From contig NZ_JSVC01000009.1 in NCBI RefSeq assembly GCF_000814475.1, positions 62,001-126,000 of the forward strand: DNA of 64,000 nt, written 5' to 3'. Below are positions 35,952 to 43,814 of this stretch, piece after piece. Every line of letters starts with the position of its first letter. The first letter of the stretch is position 1. The position numbers and the translations under genes are program-made. The notes below the pieces were generated by a model. The model was not told the origin of the DNA, ran no database searches, and saw nothing but the letters and a program-made list of their open reading frames with translations. The stretch is from Flavihumibacter solisilvae. Lineage in GTDB: Bacteria; Bacteroidota; Bacteroidia; Chitinophagales; Chitinophagaceae.

Positions 35952-37301
35952 ATGACATTCGATGCTTCCAACAAAAAAGAAACTTCCCGCAGGGAATTTG
36001 TACGACAGTCGGGTATACTCGCAGGTGGACTGATGGCTGCTCCACTTATCTCCAATGCAAATTATTTTTCCGGTTCGTCCGATGTGATTAAAGTCGCCCT
36101 GGTTGGTTGTGGTGGCCGGGGAACCGGTGCTGCCATGCAGGCAATGCTGAGCAAACAGAATGTTCGCCTGGTTGCCATGGCTGATGCGTTCCGCGACCGC
36201 CTCGACAGCTGTTATAAAATTCTTTCAGCTGATGACATTTCTGACTGGACAAGTGCCGTTCCTAATGTAAAGGATAAGATCGACGTTCCGGAGGAAAGGA
36301 AATTTACAGGCTTCGACGGATACCAGAAAGCAATTGCTCTCGCAGATGTGGTGATCCTGACTACACCTCCCGGTTTCAGGCCAGTTCATTTTGAAGAGGC
36401 GATCAAACAGGGAAAACATGTGTTCATGGAGAAACCCGTCGCAGTTGATCCTGCTGGTGTACAGAAAGTGCTGGCAGCCGCCGCTGTTGCAAAGCAAAAG
36501 AAACTGAACGTAGTTGTTGGATTACAGCGTCATTACCAGAATTCATACCGCGAACTTTTCAAACGTAAAGACCTGATCGGTGATATCATTTCCGCACAGG
36601 CATGGTGGAATAATGACGGTGTATGGGTTCACGAACGTAAGGCAGACGAGAACGAAATGGAATACCAGATGCGTAACTGGTATTACTTCAACTGGCTTTG
36701 CGGTGATCATATTAACGAACAGCATATCCATAATATCGATGTAATTAACTGGTTCAAAGGCAGCTACCCGGTGAAAGCACAGGGTATGGGAGGCCGCCAG
36801 GTGAGAAAGGGAAAAGATCATGGTGAAATCTTTGACCACCACTTCGTAGAATTCACTTATGCGGATGGCTCCATCCTTAATAGCCAGTGCCGTCATATTC
36901 CCGGAACAATGAGCCGTGTTGACGAGCTGCTGATCGGGACAAAGGGCAAAATTTACTGCAATGCTGCAAACATCGTTGACAGCAAGGGCAAATCACTTTT
37001 CAAGCACTCTGGAAAGAATGATCCTAACCCCTACCAGGTTGAACATGATGAATTGTTTGCTGCTATTGCAAAAGGTCAGTACCTGTTCGCAGACGCCGAA
37101 AATGGCGCAAAAAGCACAATGACTTCTATCCTCGGTCGGATGGCTACCTACAGTGGCCAGATCGTTGAGTGGGATAAAGCAATCAACAGCGGCATCGACC
37201 TGGCGCCGAAATCCTATGCCTGGGACGCCACACCGCCCGTACTTCCAAACTCCGATGGTTACTACGCCGTTGCGGTTCCCGGTGTCACCAAATTCGTCTA
37301 A
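35952..37301 (+). CDS. Tat-exported Gfo/Idh/MocA-family oxidoreductase
   Basis: 449 residues. A twin-arginine signal 'SRREFVRQSGILAGGLMAAP' begins at about 12. The Rossmann motif follows as 'VIKVALVGCGGRGTGAAMQA', then 'GKHVFMEKPVAVDP' (EKP) and 'WLCGDHINEQHIHNIDVINW', which carries the conserved His pair region. The C-terminal domain is of the GFO_IDH_MocA_C type. An exported family member is expected to keep its NAD tightly bound, as in glucose-fructose oxidoreductase. The substrate is unknown but should be a sugar or a glycoside. It lies next to the SUMF1-like gene, 65 bp downstream. Confidence 0.94.
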   Translation: MTFDASNKKETSRREFVRQSGILAGGLMAAPLISNANYFSGSSDVIKVALVGCGGRGTGAAMQAMLSKQNVRLVAMADAFRDRLDSCYKILSADDISDWTSAVPNVKDKIDVPEERKFTGFDGYQKAIALADVVILTTPPGFRPVHFEEAIKQGKHVFMEKPVAVDPAGVQKVLAAAAVAKQKKLNVVVGLQRHYQNSYRELFKRKDLIGDIISAQAWWNNDGVWVHERKADENEMEYQMRNWYYFNWLCGDHINEQHIHNIDVINWFKGSYPVKAQGMGGRQVRKGKDHGEIFDHHFVEFTYADGSILNSQCRHIPGTMSRVDELLIGTKGKIYCNAANIVDSKGKSLFKHSGKNDPNPYQVEHDELFAAIAKGQYLFADAENGAKSTMTSILGRMATYSGQIVEWDKAINSGIDLAPKSYAWDATPPVLPNSDGYYAVAVPGVTKFV

Positions 37302-37322
37302 ACCAACAGAACCAATAACCTC

Positions 37323-37351
37323 AGCCCCGCAAAATCCCTGCGGGGCTTTTT
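37323..37351 (+). terminator. Terminator after the Tat-exported oxidoreductase gene
   Basis: Perfect 8-bp stem AGCCCCGC / GCGGGGCT with a 9-nt loop, followed by seven T residues. It lies about 20 bp after the stop. Confidence 0.9.
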
Positions 37352-37353
37352 TT

Positions 37354-37380
37354 CACCCGTCGGGTCCCACCCGTCGGGTG
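37354..37380. repeat. Tandem palindromic 12-mer CACCCGTCGGGT
   Basis: Two copies (37354-37365 and 37368-37379) separated by CC. Each contains the palindrome ACCCG-t-CGGGT, so each can form a small hairpin. They lie directly after the terminator. The role is not known. Confidence 0.7.
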
Positions 37381-37422
37381 AGAATGGGCGAAAAAACGGT
37401 ATTTTAGGAGAAAGTTCCTGTT

Positions 37423-38088
37423 ATGAAGAGAGTTGCACCAACCGGAGGGCGGAGGGAGTTTTTGCGGAAGTCGTTGTTGCTGTCGTCGGTAATTGCTGGT
37501 GCCGGCGTACCTGCATGGGCGAAAGAGCAGGCAGCTGCGACCGATGGACAAGGTCTGTATGTGATCGGACCTATGGAGGGGTATACACCCCATATTGGTA
37601 CAATGGTTTCCATGCTTAATTACAACCGCGATACGATCGTCAGGACAACAAAGTCACTGTCCATGTCAGAACTTGATCACCTGCACGACCCGAATGCCAA
37701 CACTATCGGAGCACTGCTTATGCACCTTGGTGCGGTTGAAAAATGGTACCAGATCAATTCATTTGAAAAAAGAAATGAATTCAATGCAGAAGAAAAAAAG
37801 CTCTGGGACGCGGGGTTAAATCTTGGTGACGCAGGAAGACAAAACATTAAGGGAAAGGAATTGAAATATTACATCGACCTGATTACGGAAGTCCGGAACA
37901 GAACACTCGAAGAGTTCAAAAAACGCGACGACACCTGGCTTCTTGCCGTTGATCCTGACTTCGGTCGTGGAGAGAAATTCAATACCTACTGGAAATGGTT
38001 CCATGTTTGCGAGCACGAGTCAAATCACAGAGGGCAGATCACCTGGCTCAAAGGACGGTTACCAGGCGCAAAACCGGGCAGGGAATAA
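37423..38088 (+). CDS. Exported DinB/YfiT-fold putative metalloenzyme
   Basis: 221 residues. An N-terminal Tat-like signal 'RREFLRKSLLLSSVIAGAGV' is followed by a DinB four-helix bundle: 'HIGTMVSMLNYNRDTIVRTT', 'GALLMHLGAVEKWYQ' and 'WFHVCEHESNHRGQITWLKG'. The His in the second helix and the two in 'HESNHRG' form the usual three-His metal site. DinB relatives include thiol transferases and hydrolases. Export is unusual for this fold, which mostly acts in the cytoplasm. The context suggests a role with the exported redox genes next to it (inference). Confidence 0.9.
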   Translation: MKRVAPTGGRREFLRKSLLLSSVIAGAGVPAWAKEQAAATDGQGLYVIGPMEGYTPHIGTMVSMLNYNRDTIVRTTKSLSMSELDHLHDPNANTIGALLMHLGAVEKWYQINSFEKRNEFNAEEKKLWDAGLNLGDAGRQNIKGKELKYYIDLITEVRNRTLEEFKKRDDTWLLAVDPDFGRGEKFNTYWKWFHVCEHESNHRGQITWLKGRLPGAKPGRE

Positions 38089-38134
38089 CATACCGCTCTT
38101 TTATGTATTTTTAGCGACAAGCTACCAGCTGCTT

Positions 38135-38725
38135 ATGAAAAAAATCATCCCGCTCCTGTCTGCCATAGTATTTACATTTTTTGCCTGCAGCAAAGATGAT
38201 TCGGACCCGGACAAGATTGACATCCCTGCTGAATTCCAGAACCTCACTACCGTGAACTGGTATTTTAACGAGGACTATGATACTACCTATACTTACTACG
38301 ATACTGTACACCTCGTAGCTGGCTCACCATTGCCTCCCATTGCCGGCAGAACGGTGCCACTCTTAGCCAACGCATGTGGACAAAACACGATCTACCGTTT
38401 TCGCGAAGATGGAAAACTAATTTTGCAGAATTGCAACCTGAACAGTGGAGTTGTTGGCAGTTGGAGTGTAAAAGAAAATGCCGCTGCCAATAATGAAAAC
38501 ATGGTGTATTTGTCCGCAACAAACGGTAACCTGACAACGCCTTTTACGTTCACTCCCATTCCCCAGGGCCAGGGAGCATTCCTGACCGGACTGACCATTA
38601 CCGGAAATACCCAACTAAACATTTATAATTATACAGGCAGATTTTATGGCGTCCGGCTGAATGATTCTACAGGTGTGGGTGGAGCTGACTTCACAATCAT
38701 GAACCGGGTTTTCAAAAGTCAATAA
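38135..38725 (+). CDS. Hypothetical lipoprotein
   Basis: 196 residues from ATG 38135, which begins a lipoprotein signal 'MKKIIPLLSAIVFTFFAC' with Cys18 and an acidic follow-up 'SKDDSDPDKIDIP'. That acidic patch after Cys matches the lipoprotein export signal of the phylum, so it is probably on the cell surface. The mature part is beta-rich and has the lipocalin-like words 'IYRFREDGKLILQNCN' and 'GSWSVKENA'. I do not recognise the exact family. The upstream part of the frame overlaps the DinB gene and is not used. Confidence 0.8.
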   Translation: MKKIIPLLSAIVFTFFACSKDDSDPDKIDIPAEFQNLTTVNWYFNEDYDTTYTYYDTVHLVAGSPLPPIAGRTVPLLANACGQNTIYRFREDGKLILQNCNLNSGVVGSWSVKENAAANNENMVYLSATNGNLTTPFTFTPIPQGQGAFLTGLTITGNTQLNIYNYTGRFYGVRLNDSTGVGGADFTIMNRVFKSQ

Positions 38726-38737
38726 CTATTTACAAAG

Positions 38738-39085
38738 ATGACAATCGATATCCTTAGAGAAATTTCCTCGAAGCTGAAAGGAACAACGGAAGACATCAAG
38801 TGGGAAGACCACCTTTGTTTTAATGTAGGCGCTAAAATGTACCTGATTACAACCCTCGAAGGCGATCCGACGAATGCAACATTTAAAGTTCCTGAAGAAG
38901 ATTTTGATGAGATGTGCAGTCGTGAAGGCTTTACAAAAGCCCCTCACCTTGGCCGTTATTTTTGGGTAATGGTTGAAGACATCAGCAAACTGACCCGTAA
39001 AGAATGGGAACACTTTATTAATCAATCCTACAACCTGGTAGCGTCAAAGCTTCCCAAAAAAACAAAACAGGAAATTGGTTTATAG
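38738..39085 (+). CDS. MmcQ/YjbR family protein
   Basis: 115 residues, the full family length. Typical words are 'TTEDIKWEDHLCFNVGAKMY', 'FKVPEEDFDEMCSREGF' and 'LGRYFWVMVEDISKL'. The fold resembles double-wing DNA-binding proteins, but the role of MmcQ/YjbR proteins is not established. It starts 12 bp after the lipoprotein stop and may be cotranscribed with it. Confidence 0.92.
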   Translation: MTIDILREISSKLKGTTEDIKWEDHLCFNVGAKMYLITTLEGDPTNATFKVPEEDFDEMCSREGFTKAPHLGRYFWVMVEDISKLTRKEWEHFINQSYNLVASKLPKKTKQEIGL

Positions 39086-39161
39086 GTACCGGCTTAAAAA
39101 AGCAAACCGGAGCCTGTTATAGCCCCGGAATGCTGAGAAAACCAACCTGTACTAACTGCTT

Positions 39162-42100
39162 TTATTGTTTTATGAAGCGGAAACTCTGCTGGGAGTTTTC
39201 AGTTCTCACCTGTACGATATAAATACCTGGCCGCAACTTAGCCACATCAAGGTCCAGCCTGTTTCCACCTGCGATGGAATGTATGTTACGCAATACCTCA
39301 GTACCCTTGGTATCTGTAATGATCGTGTTTACGTGTTCAAAATTTTCTTCAAGGACAATGCTGCATTGCCCCCCGCTAACCGGGTTGGGATAGAGTGTGT
39401 TGGTTTGAACGATTCCCGTTTTGGTCATCGCACCGGATCCTGAAGCCAGTCCAGTTGGTGGGTTTGCCACGGTAACCACTACCGTCTCTTCATCATACAA
39501 CGTAGGAGATCCGTTATCTGTCACGCGAACTTTCACACTAAATTTTCCGGCTGCGGCAGGAGTCCAGGTAAACGTGCCTGTCGTTGCATTGATCAAAGCA
39601 CCTGCTGGTGGTGTAAGCAGGGAAAATGTTTTCGTTTGCCCTGCATCCACATCAGTGGCTGTCGCACGGAAAGTCATAGCCACTCCCCTTGTTGCTGTTT
39701 TGGGCCCGATGGGTGCAAGTACCGGTGTATCATTTACCGCTGCGATATTAAATGAAACATACGCCGGCTTTGAACTCAGGCATCCAACAGAGATAGTAAA
39801 CGCAAATGAATCCCGACCATTGTAGTTCAACTTTGGTTTATAAACACGATTTGCACCAGTACCTGTAAGTGTGCCATTCCTGGGAGCTACCGCGATATTG
39901 AAAACTGGAGTTGTGGTTCCGGTACCCTTCAGAACAACTGCCAGGGTGCCGTCTTCTTTAAGGGCGAGATTGGCCTGCGGCAATGCAACCAGGTTATTCT
40001 TAGGCGCAAGTATCACTCCACCGAAAGCAGCAGCACCGTCAGTAGCTATATTCATCTGGCGCAACACCGTAAATGCACCGGCTGTTGTAACCCGGAAAAT
40101 TGTTCCGGAATTAAACGTGCCGCCCGCAGATGTCAGGCCATACAGGTTTCCGTCTGTTGCCTGCAACAGGGTCCCTTTCGGCACACTTCCATCTGTTGCA
40201 GGATTCAGGTGCCTGAGGACAGTAACCGCACCCGCCGTAGTGATCCTGAAAATTGTGCCGCCCCGGTTTGTACCACCGGTAGTATGCGTTCCATAAAAAT
40301 TTCCGTCTTTAGCCAGGATCAGTCCGCCCGTCGGGTATGATCCCTGCGTAGTGGAATTGAAGGTTGTCAACACTGTAAAAACTCCTGCAGTGGTTACCCG
40401 GAAAAACCTGCTGGCATTGTAGGTCATGCCATAGAGATTCCCGTCTTTCCCAAACACGAGGTCACCCTCGGGATTTGAGCCATCAGTGGCATAAGCCAGA
40501 TGCCTGAGCACTGTAAACACACCAGCAGTAGTGATTTTGAACACGGTTCCCCCTGCCCCGGTTCCCCCGGAACTTGTCATTCCGTATAAAGCGCCATCTG
40601 TGCCCTGTACCAGCGATCCTTTGGGATAACCGCCATCAGTGTTAGCTACCAGGTGCCTGATAACATTTAATGCGCCTGTCGGGGTGATCCTGAAAATCGT
40701 ACCAGCGCCATTTGTACCGCCTGTTTCGGTAGTACCATAAAAGTTGCCGTCAGTAGCTCTCAGAAGACTACCAACCGGGTTACCTCCCGTGATGTTCTTA
40801 TCGAGATGACGTAATACGCTGGTAATTCCTCCGCAGATCTTAAAGATTGTGCCGTGGTTTTTCGTTCCCCCAAAGCGGGTGGTGCCGTAATAGGCGCTAT
40901 CCTTTCCCAGGACCAGCCTGTCCTGCGGCTCGTTACCATGCGATGCACCACTGAGGTGACTGATCACCGTAGTTACACCGGCAGGAGTTATCTTAAATAT
41001 CGTTCCATAAAAATTAGTTCCACCGGAGTTGGTCATGCCGTAAAAATTCCCGTCGGTGTGTTGGTACAAACTGCCGGCGGGGCCCGCACCAGTTGTAGCT
41101 GAAACGAATTTATTCAACACGGTGATCACGCCGGCAGGCGTCATCTTAAAAACCGTTCCGTTTGTTCCGCCACTGGAATATGCTGTCATTCCATAAAAAT
41201 TGCCATCACTGGCCTGGATCAAATGACCTTCTGGGCCCGCTCCTTCAACCGTCGCACTCAGGGCCTTCAACAAGGTAAAAACGCCTGCGGTGCTGATTTT
41301 GAAAACTGTCCCATTTGAAAAGCCGCCACGTGCAGTGGCCATTCCGTACAATAGTCCATCCTTACCCTGCACCAGGCTTCCCAACGGGTAACCACCGTCT
41401 GTGGTGCCATTGAAAGAACGCAATATTGTGTAAACACCTGCGGGCGTCATTTTAAAGATCACTCCAAACTTCGTCGCACCACCGCCATAAGTCATTCCAT
41501 AAAAATTTCCGTCCGTTGCCTGGACCAGGCTTCCATAAGGATTACTTCCATCCACGTTATTGAAAACTTTGAGAACGGTGTAAACACCTGTTAAGGACAA
41601 CCGGAAGATCGTGCCGTAGCTCGAAGCGCCGCCTGCATAATTCAATCCGTATAAATTGCCGTCTGTCGCCTGGATCAGCGATCCTGCGGGCCTTCCGCCA
41701 TCCGTATTGATGCTAAGGCTCCTGACGATCGTATATACACCAGCCGGGGTAATCCTGAAGATGGCTCCGCCATTATTGGGACTGCCGCCACTAACTGTTC
41801 CATAAAAATTGCCATCCGAAGCCAGCAACAGGCTCCCCTTGGGATAACCGCCATCAACCGAGAGGTTAAGGTGTTTCAGCACCGTAACAACACCGGCAGA
41901 CGTGACCTTGAAAATAGTCCCGTGTCCATAGGTACCGCCCTGGTAAGACGTGCCGTACATGTTGCCGTCCGCGCCGCGAACCAGGTGACCCAGTGGGCCT
42001 GCGCCCCAGTCTGCAAATCCTTTGATAATGGAAAAACCGGTGCCGTTGGTCATGATGGAAAAGGCCGTTCCCTTGCCTTCCTGTCCACCATTCGAAGAGA

Positions 42101-42209
42101 GACCGATCAGTTCTTCCTGCGCCTGCAGTTTAACAGTGAGGCAGGTAAGAATAAGGGGAAGCCAAATCAAAAGCCTCCCCATGGCTTTGAAGCGTGTAAA
42201 GATATTCAT
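39162..42209 (-). CDS. Secreted GloVer-type repeat protein with T9SS type A sorting domain
   Basis: 1015 residues. A signal peptide ends near residue 31 ('LILTCLTVKLQAQ'). About thirteen repeats of roughly 50 residues follow (about 60-710), each with 'GSLVQATDGNFYGMT', 'GGTIFKITPAGV' and 'VLRHLN..TDGGYP' elements, as in the Gloeobacter/Verrucomicrobia extracellular repeat family. They should form a large propeller-like surface. One repeat (near residue 575) lacks about five residues. Then come a cadherin/Ig-like part ('TATDVDAGQTKTFSLLTPPA') and the type A sorting domain ('TLYPNPVSGGQCSIVLEE', 'LRPGIYIVQVRTENSQQSF'). Ligand unknown. Confidence 0.93.
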   Translation of the reverse strand: MNIFTRFKAMGRLLIWLPLILTCLTVKLQAQEELIGLSSNGGQEGKGTAFSIMTNGTGFSIIKGFADWGAGPLGHLVRGADGNMYGTSYQGGTYGHGTIFKVTSAGVVTVLKHLNLSVDGGYPKGSLLLASDGNFYGTVSGGSPNNGGAIFRITPAGVYTIVRSLSINTDGGRPAGSLIQATDGNLYGLNYAGGASSYGTIFRLSLTGVYTVLKVFNNVDGSNPYGSLVQATDGNFYGMTYGGGATKFGVIFKMTPAGVYTILRSFNGTTDGGYPLGSLVQGKDGLLYGMATARGGFSNGTVFKISTAGVFTLLKALSATVEGAGPEGHLIQASDGNFYGMTAYSSGGTNGTVFKMTPAGVITVLNKFVSATTGAGPAGSLYQHTDGNFYGMTNSGGTNFYGTIFKITPAGVTTVISHLSGASHGNEPQDRLVLGKDSAYYGTTRFGGTKNHGTIFKICGGITSVLRHLDKNITGGNPVGSLLRATDGNFYGTTETGGTNGAGTIFRITPTGALNVIRHLVANTDGGYPKGSLVQGTDGALYGMTSSGGTGAGGTVFKITTAGVFTVLRHLAYATDGSNPEGDLVFGKDGNLYGMTYNASRFFRVTTAGVFTVLTTFNSTTQGSYPTGGLILAKDGNFYGTHTTGGTNRGGTIFRITTAGAVTVLRHLNPATDGSVPKGTLLQATDGNLYGLTSAGGTFNSGTIFRVTTAGAFTVLRQMNIATDGAAAFGGVILAPKNNLVALPQANLALKEDGTLAVVLKGTGTTTPVFNIAVAPRNGTLTGTGANRVYKPKLNYNGRDSFAFTISVGCLSSKPAYVSFNIAAVNDTPVLAPIGPKTATRGVAMTFRATATDVDAGQTKTFSLLTPPAGALINATTGTFTWTPAAAGKFSVKVRVTDNGSPTLYDEETVVVTVANPPTGLASGSGAMTKTGIVQTNTLYPNPVSGGQCSIVLEENFEHVNTIITDTKGTEVLRNIHSIAGGNRLDLDVAKLRPGIYIVQVRTENSQQSFRFIKQ

Positions 42210-42327
42210 AGTAATAAGGTTGTCGTCGTTCAGTGTGCATAGTTATTCCAAAAACGCATACAGGTTAACGTCATAAGGTGTGAAATGCCTGAAATGAAGG
42301 ATGAGATGCATCCATTGCGATATGAAG

Positions 42328-42335
42328 TATATTTG
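42328..42335 (+). promoter_or_regulatory. -7 element of the 42351-45943 operon
   Basis: TATATTTG, a perfect TAnnTTTG, 15 bp before ATG 42351. It lies inside the longer reading frame that starts at 42285 and so argues for the later start. Confidence 0.65.
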
Positions 42336-42350
42336 GGAAAAGCCATTTCC

Positions 42351-42854
42351 ATGAAGGTTTTGCAGACTGAACGCCTGGTCCTTTCACAGCTCAGCACCAA
42401 AGACGCAGCATTTCTGCTTGAATTACTCAATTCCCCGGGATGGTTGAAATACATTGGCGACAGGGGCGTAAAGACAATTGAAGACGCCGAAAAATATGTG
42501 CAGGATGGACCGATGAAAAGTTATCGTGAAAACGGATTCGGAATCAACCGGGTGTCATTGAAAAAAGATGGTACGGTACTGGGAATCTGCGGCCTTATCA
42601 AACGCGAGCAACTGGAAGATGTTGACATCGGGTTTGCTTTTCTCCCTTCGTTTGCGGGTCAGGGTTATGCCTATGAGGCGGCCAGTGCAATCCTGGCATT
42701 CGGGCGGGAACAGCTTGGCCTGCAAAAAATCGTCGCAATAACAACGCAGGACAATGATGCTTCCATAAAACTGGTTTTGAAGCTGGGACTCCGATTCAGC
42801 AAACTGATCGATTGGCCGGGCGAGGAAAGGCCGCTGATGTTGTTCACTACTTAA
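42351..42854 (+). CDS. GNAT-family N-acetyltransferase (RimJ/RimL type)
   Basis: 167 residues from ATG 42351, chosen because a promoter core lies just before it and because 'MKVLQTERLVLSQLSTKDAA' is the standard start of this branch. 'DVDIGFAFLPSFAGQGYAYE' carries the acetyl-CoA-binding motif A, and 'LGLQKIVAITTQDNDASIKL' the following strand and helix. Such enzymes acetylate ribosomal proteins, amino acids or drugs; the substrate is not clear. It opens a five-gene operon. Confidence 0.88.
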   Translation: MKVLQTERLVLSQLSTKDAAFLLELLNSPGWLKYIGDRGVKTIEDAEKYVQDGPMKSYRENGFGINRVSLKKDGTVLGICGLIKREQLEDVDIGFAFLPSFAGQGYAYEAASAILAFGREQLGLQKIVAITTQDNDASIKLVLKLGLRFSKLIDWPGEERPLMLFTT

Positions 42855-42883
42855 AAATATTCGGTAAATTCATTTCCAGATTT

Positions 42884-43306
42884 ATGTTCGCTGAAACTAC
42901 CATAATCATTCATGCAGAACGGGGCCGGGTCTGGGACATTCTGGTAAGTCCCGACTACATAAGGTCATGGGATGACCTTCCTAAGGACTTTAATGAAAGC
43001 AGGCTGGAAATGGGAACAGAGATCAAATGGACCATAGAACCTGACAAGTTCACGACCCTTACTGTCACCGCCTGGGAGCCTGAGCAATACCTCCAGCAAT
43101 CGCTTTATGTATCAACCTGGGAAAAGCTTCCGTCGCCCGGTGATATTGCCTACCATTATATCCTGAAAGACAACGGCACAACAACGCTGCTATCCATCAG
43201 GGTCGGCGATTTTTCACTACTCTCCAACGGTGAAAGTTTTTACGAAGCATCCGTTGAATTCGCGGATCGTGCCGCACAAAAAATAAAAGAACTGGCAGAA
43301 GCATAA
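42884..43306 (+). CDS. SRPBCC/START-like (AHSA1-type) protein
   Basis: 140 residues. The start ATG 42884 gives 'MFAETTIIIHAERGRVWDIL', the first strand and helix of the SRPBCC fold; 'SPDYIRSWDDLPKDFNESRL' and 'VTAWEPEQYLQQSLYVSTWE' follow, with the long C-terminal helix 'EASVEFADRAAQKIKELAE'. The fold holds a hydrophobic ligand cavity; ligand and role are unknown. It lies 29 bp after the acetyltransferase and 10 bp before the NTF2-like gene. Confidence 0.87.
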   Translation: MFAETTIIIHAERGRVWDILVSPDYIRSWDDLPKDFNESRLEMGTEIKWTIEPDKFTTLTVTAWEPEQYLQQSLYVSTWEKLPSPGDIAYHYILKDNGTTTLLSIRVGDFSLLSNGESFYEASVEFADRAAQKIKELAEA

Positions 43307-43316
43307 ATCCCTGCAC

Positions 43317-43814
43317 ATGCACCCCAATGAAGTCCTTCTGACTTATTTCTATACCTGCTTTCAGCAGAAAGACTATAAGGGTATGCAACATTGTTATTCG
43401 GACAATGCGAGGTTCAATGATCCTGTCTTCATTGACCTTGATGCCGATGAAGTCAGGGCCATGTGGGAAATGCTGCTGCTGAAAGCGAAGGACCTCGTCA
43501 TCAGCTTTGATAGCATCCGGGCAGATGATTCCAGGGGCTCAGCAGAATGGGTAGCCGAGTACACATTTTCAGCAACCGGCGAAAAAGTGGTAAACAGGAT
43601 CCATTCCGCTTTCGAGTTCGCAAATGGAAAAATATCGAGGCAGACTGACCAGTTCGAATTCTATAACTGGGCCCGGCAGGCGCTTGGATTTACAGCAGGC
43701 CTGCTATTGGGATGGACACCTTATATCAGGCGCAAGATCAGGTCAAAGGCGATGAAAGGACTGGAGGCATTCATGAGCGCAAGGGCAAACAAACAACTAA
43801 CTCCTATCAAATGA
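43317..43814 (+). CDS. NTF2-like/SnoaL-type protein
   Basis: 165 residues. 'LLTYFYTCFQQKDYKGMQHC' and 'YSDNARFNDPVFIDLDADEV' are the standard opening of the SnoaL/NTF2-like fold, and 'GEKVVNRIHSAFEFANGKIS' the later strands. The C-terminal 40 residues ('QALGFTAGLLLGWTPYIRRK') add a hydrophobic and then basic tail seen in Bacteroidota homologues. No activity is known. Its stop overlaps the amidase ATG (ATGA), so the two are translationally coupled. Confidence 0.87.
   Translation: MHPNEVLLTYFYTCFQQKDYKGMQHCYSDNARFNDPVFIDLDADEVRAMWEMLLLKAKDLVISFDSIRADDSRGSAEWVAEYTFSATGEKVVNRIHSAFEFANGKISRQTDQFEFYNWARQALGFTAGLLLGWTPYIRRKIRSKAMKGLEAFMSARANKQLTPIK

Noticed and set aside
40321-40340. Third copy of CCCGTCGGGT inside the repeat-protein gene
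   Set aside because: It encodes Tyr-Pro-Thr-Gly-Gly in an ordinary repeat; probably chance.
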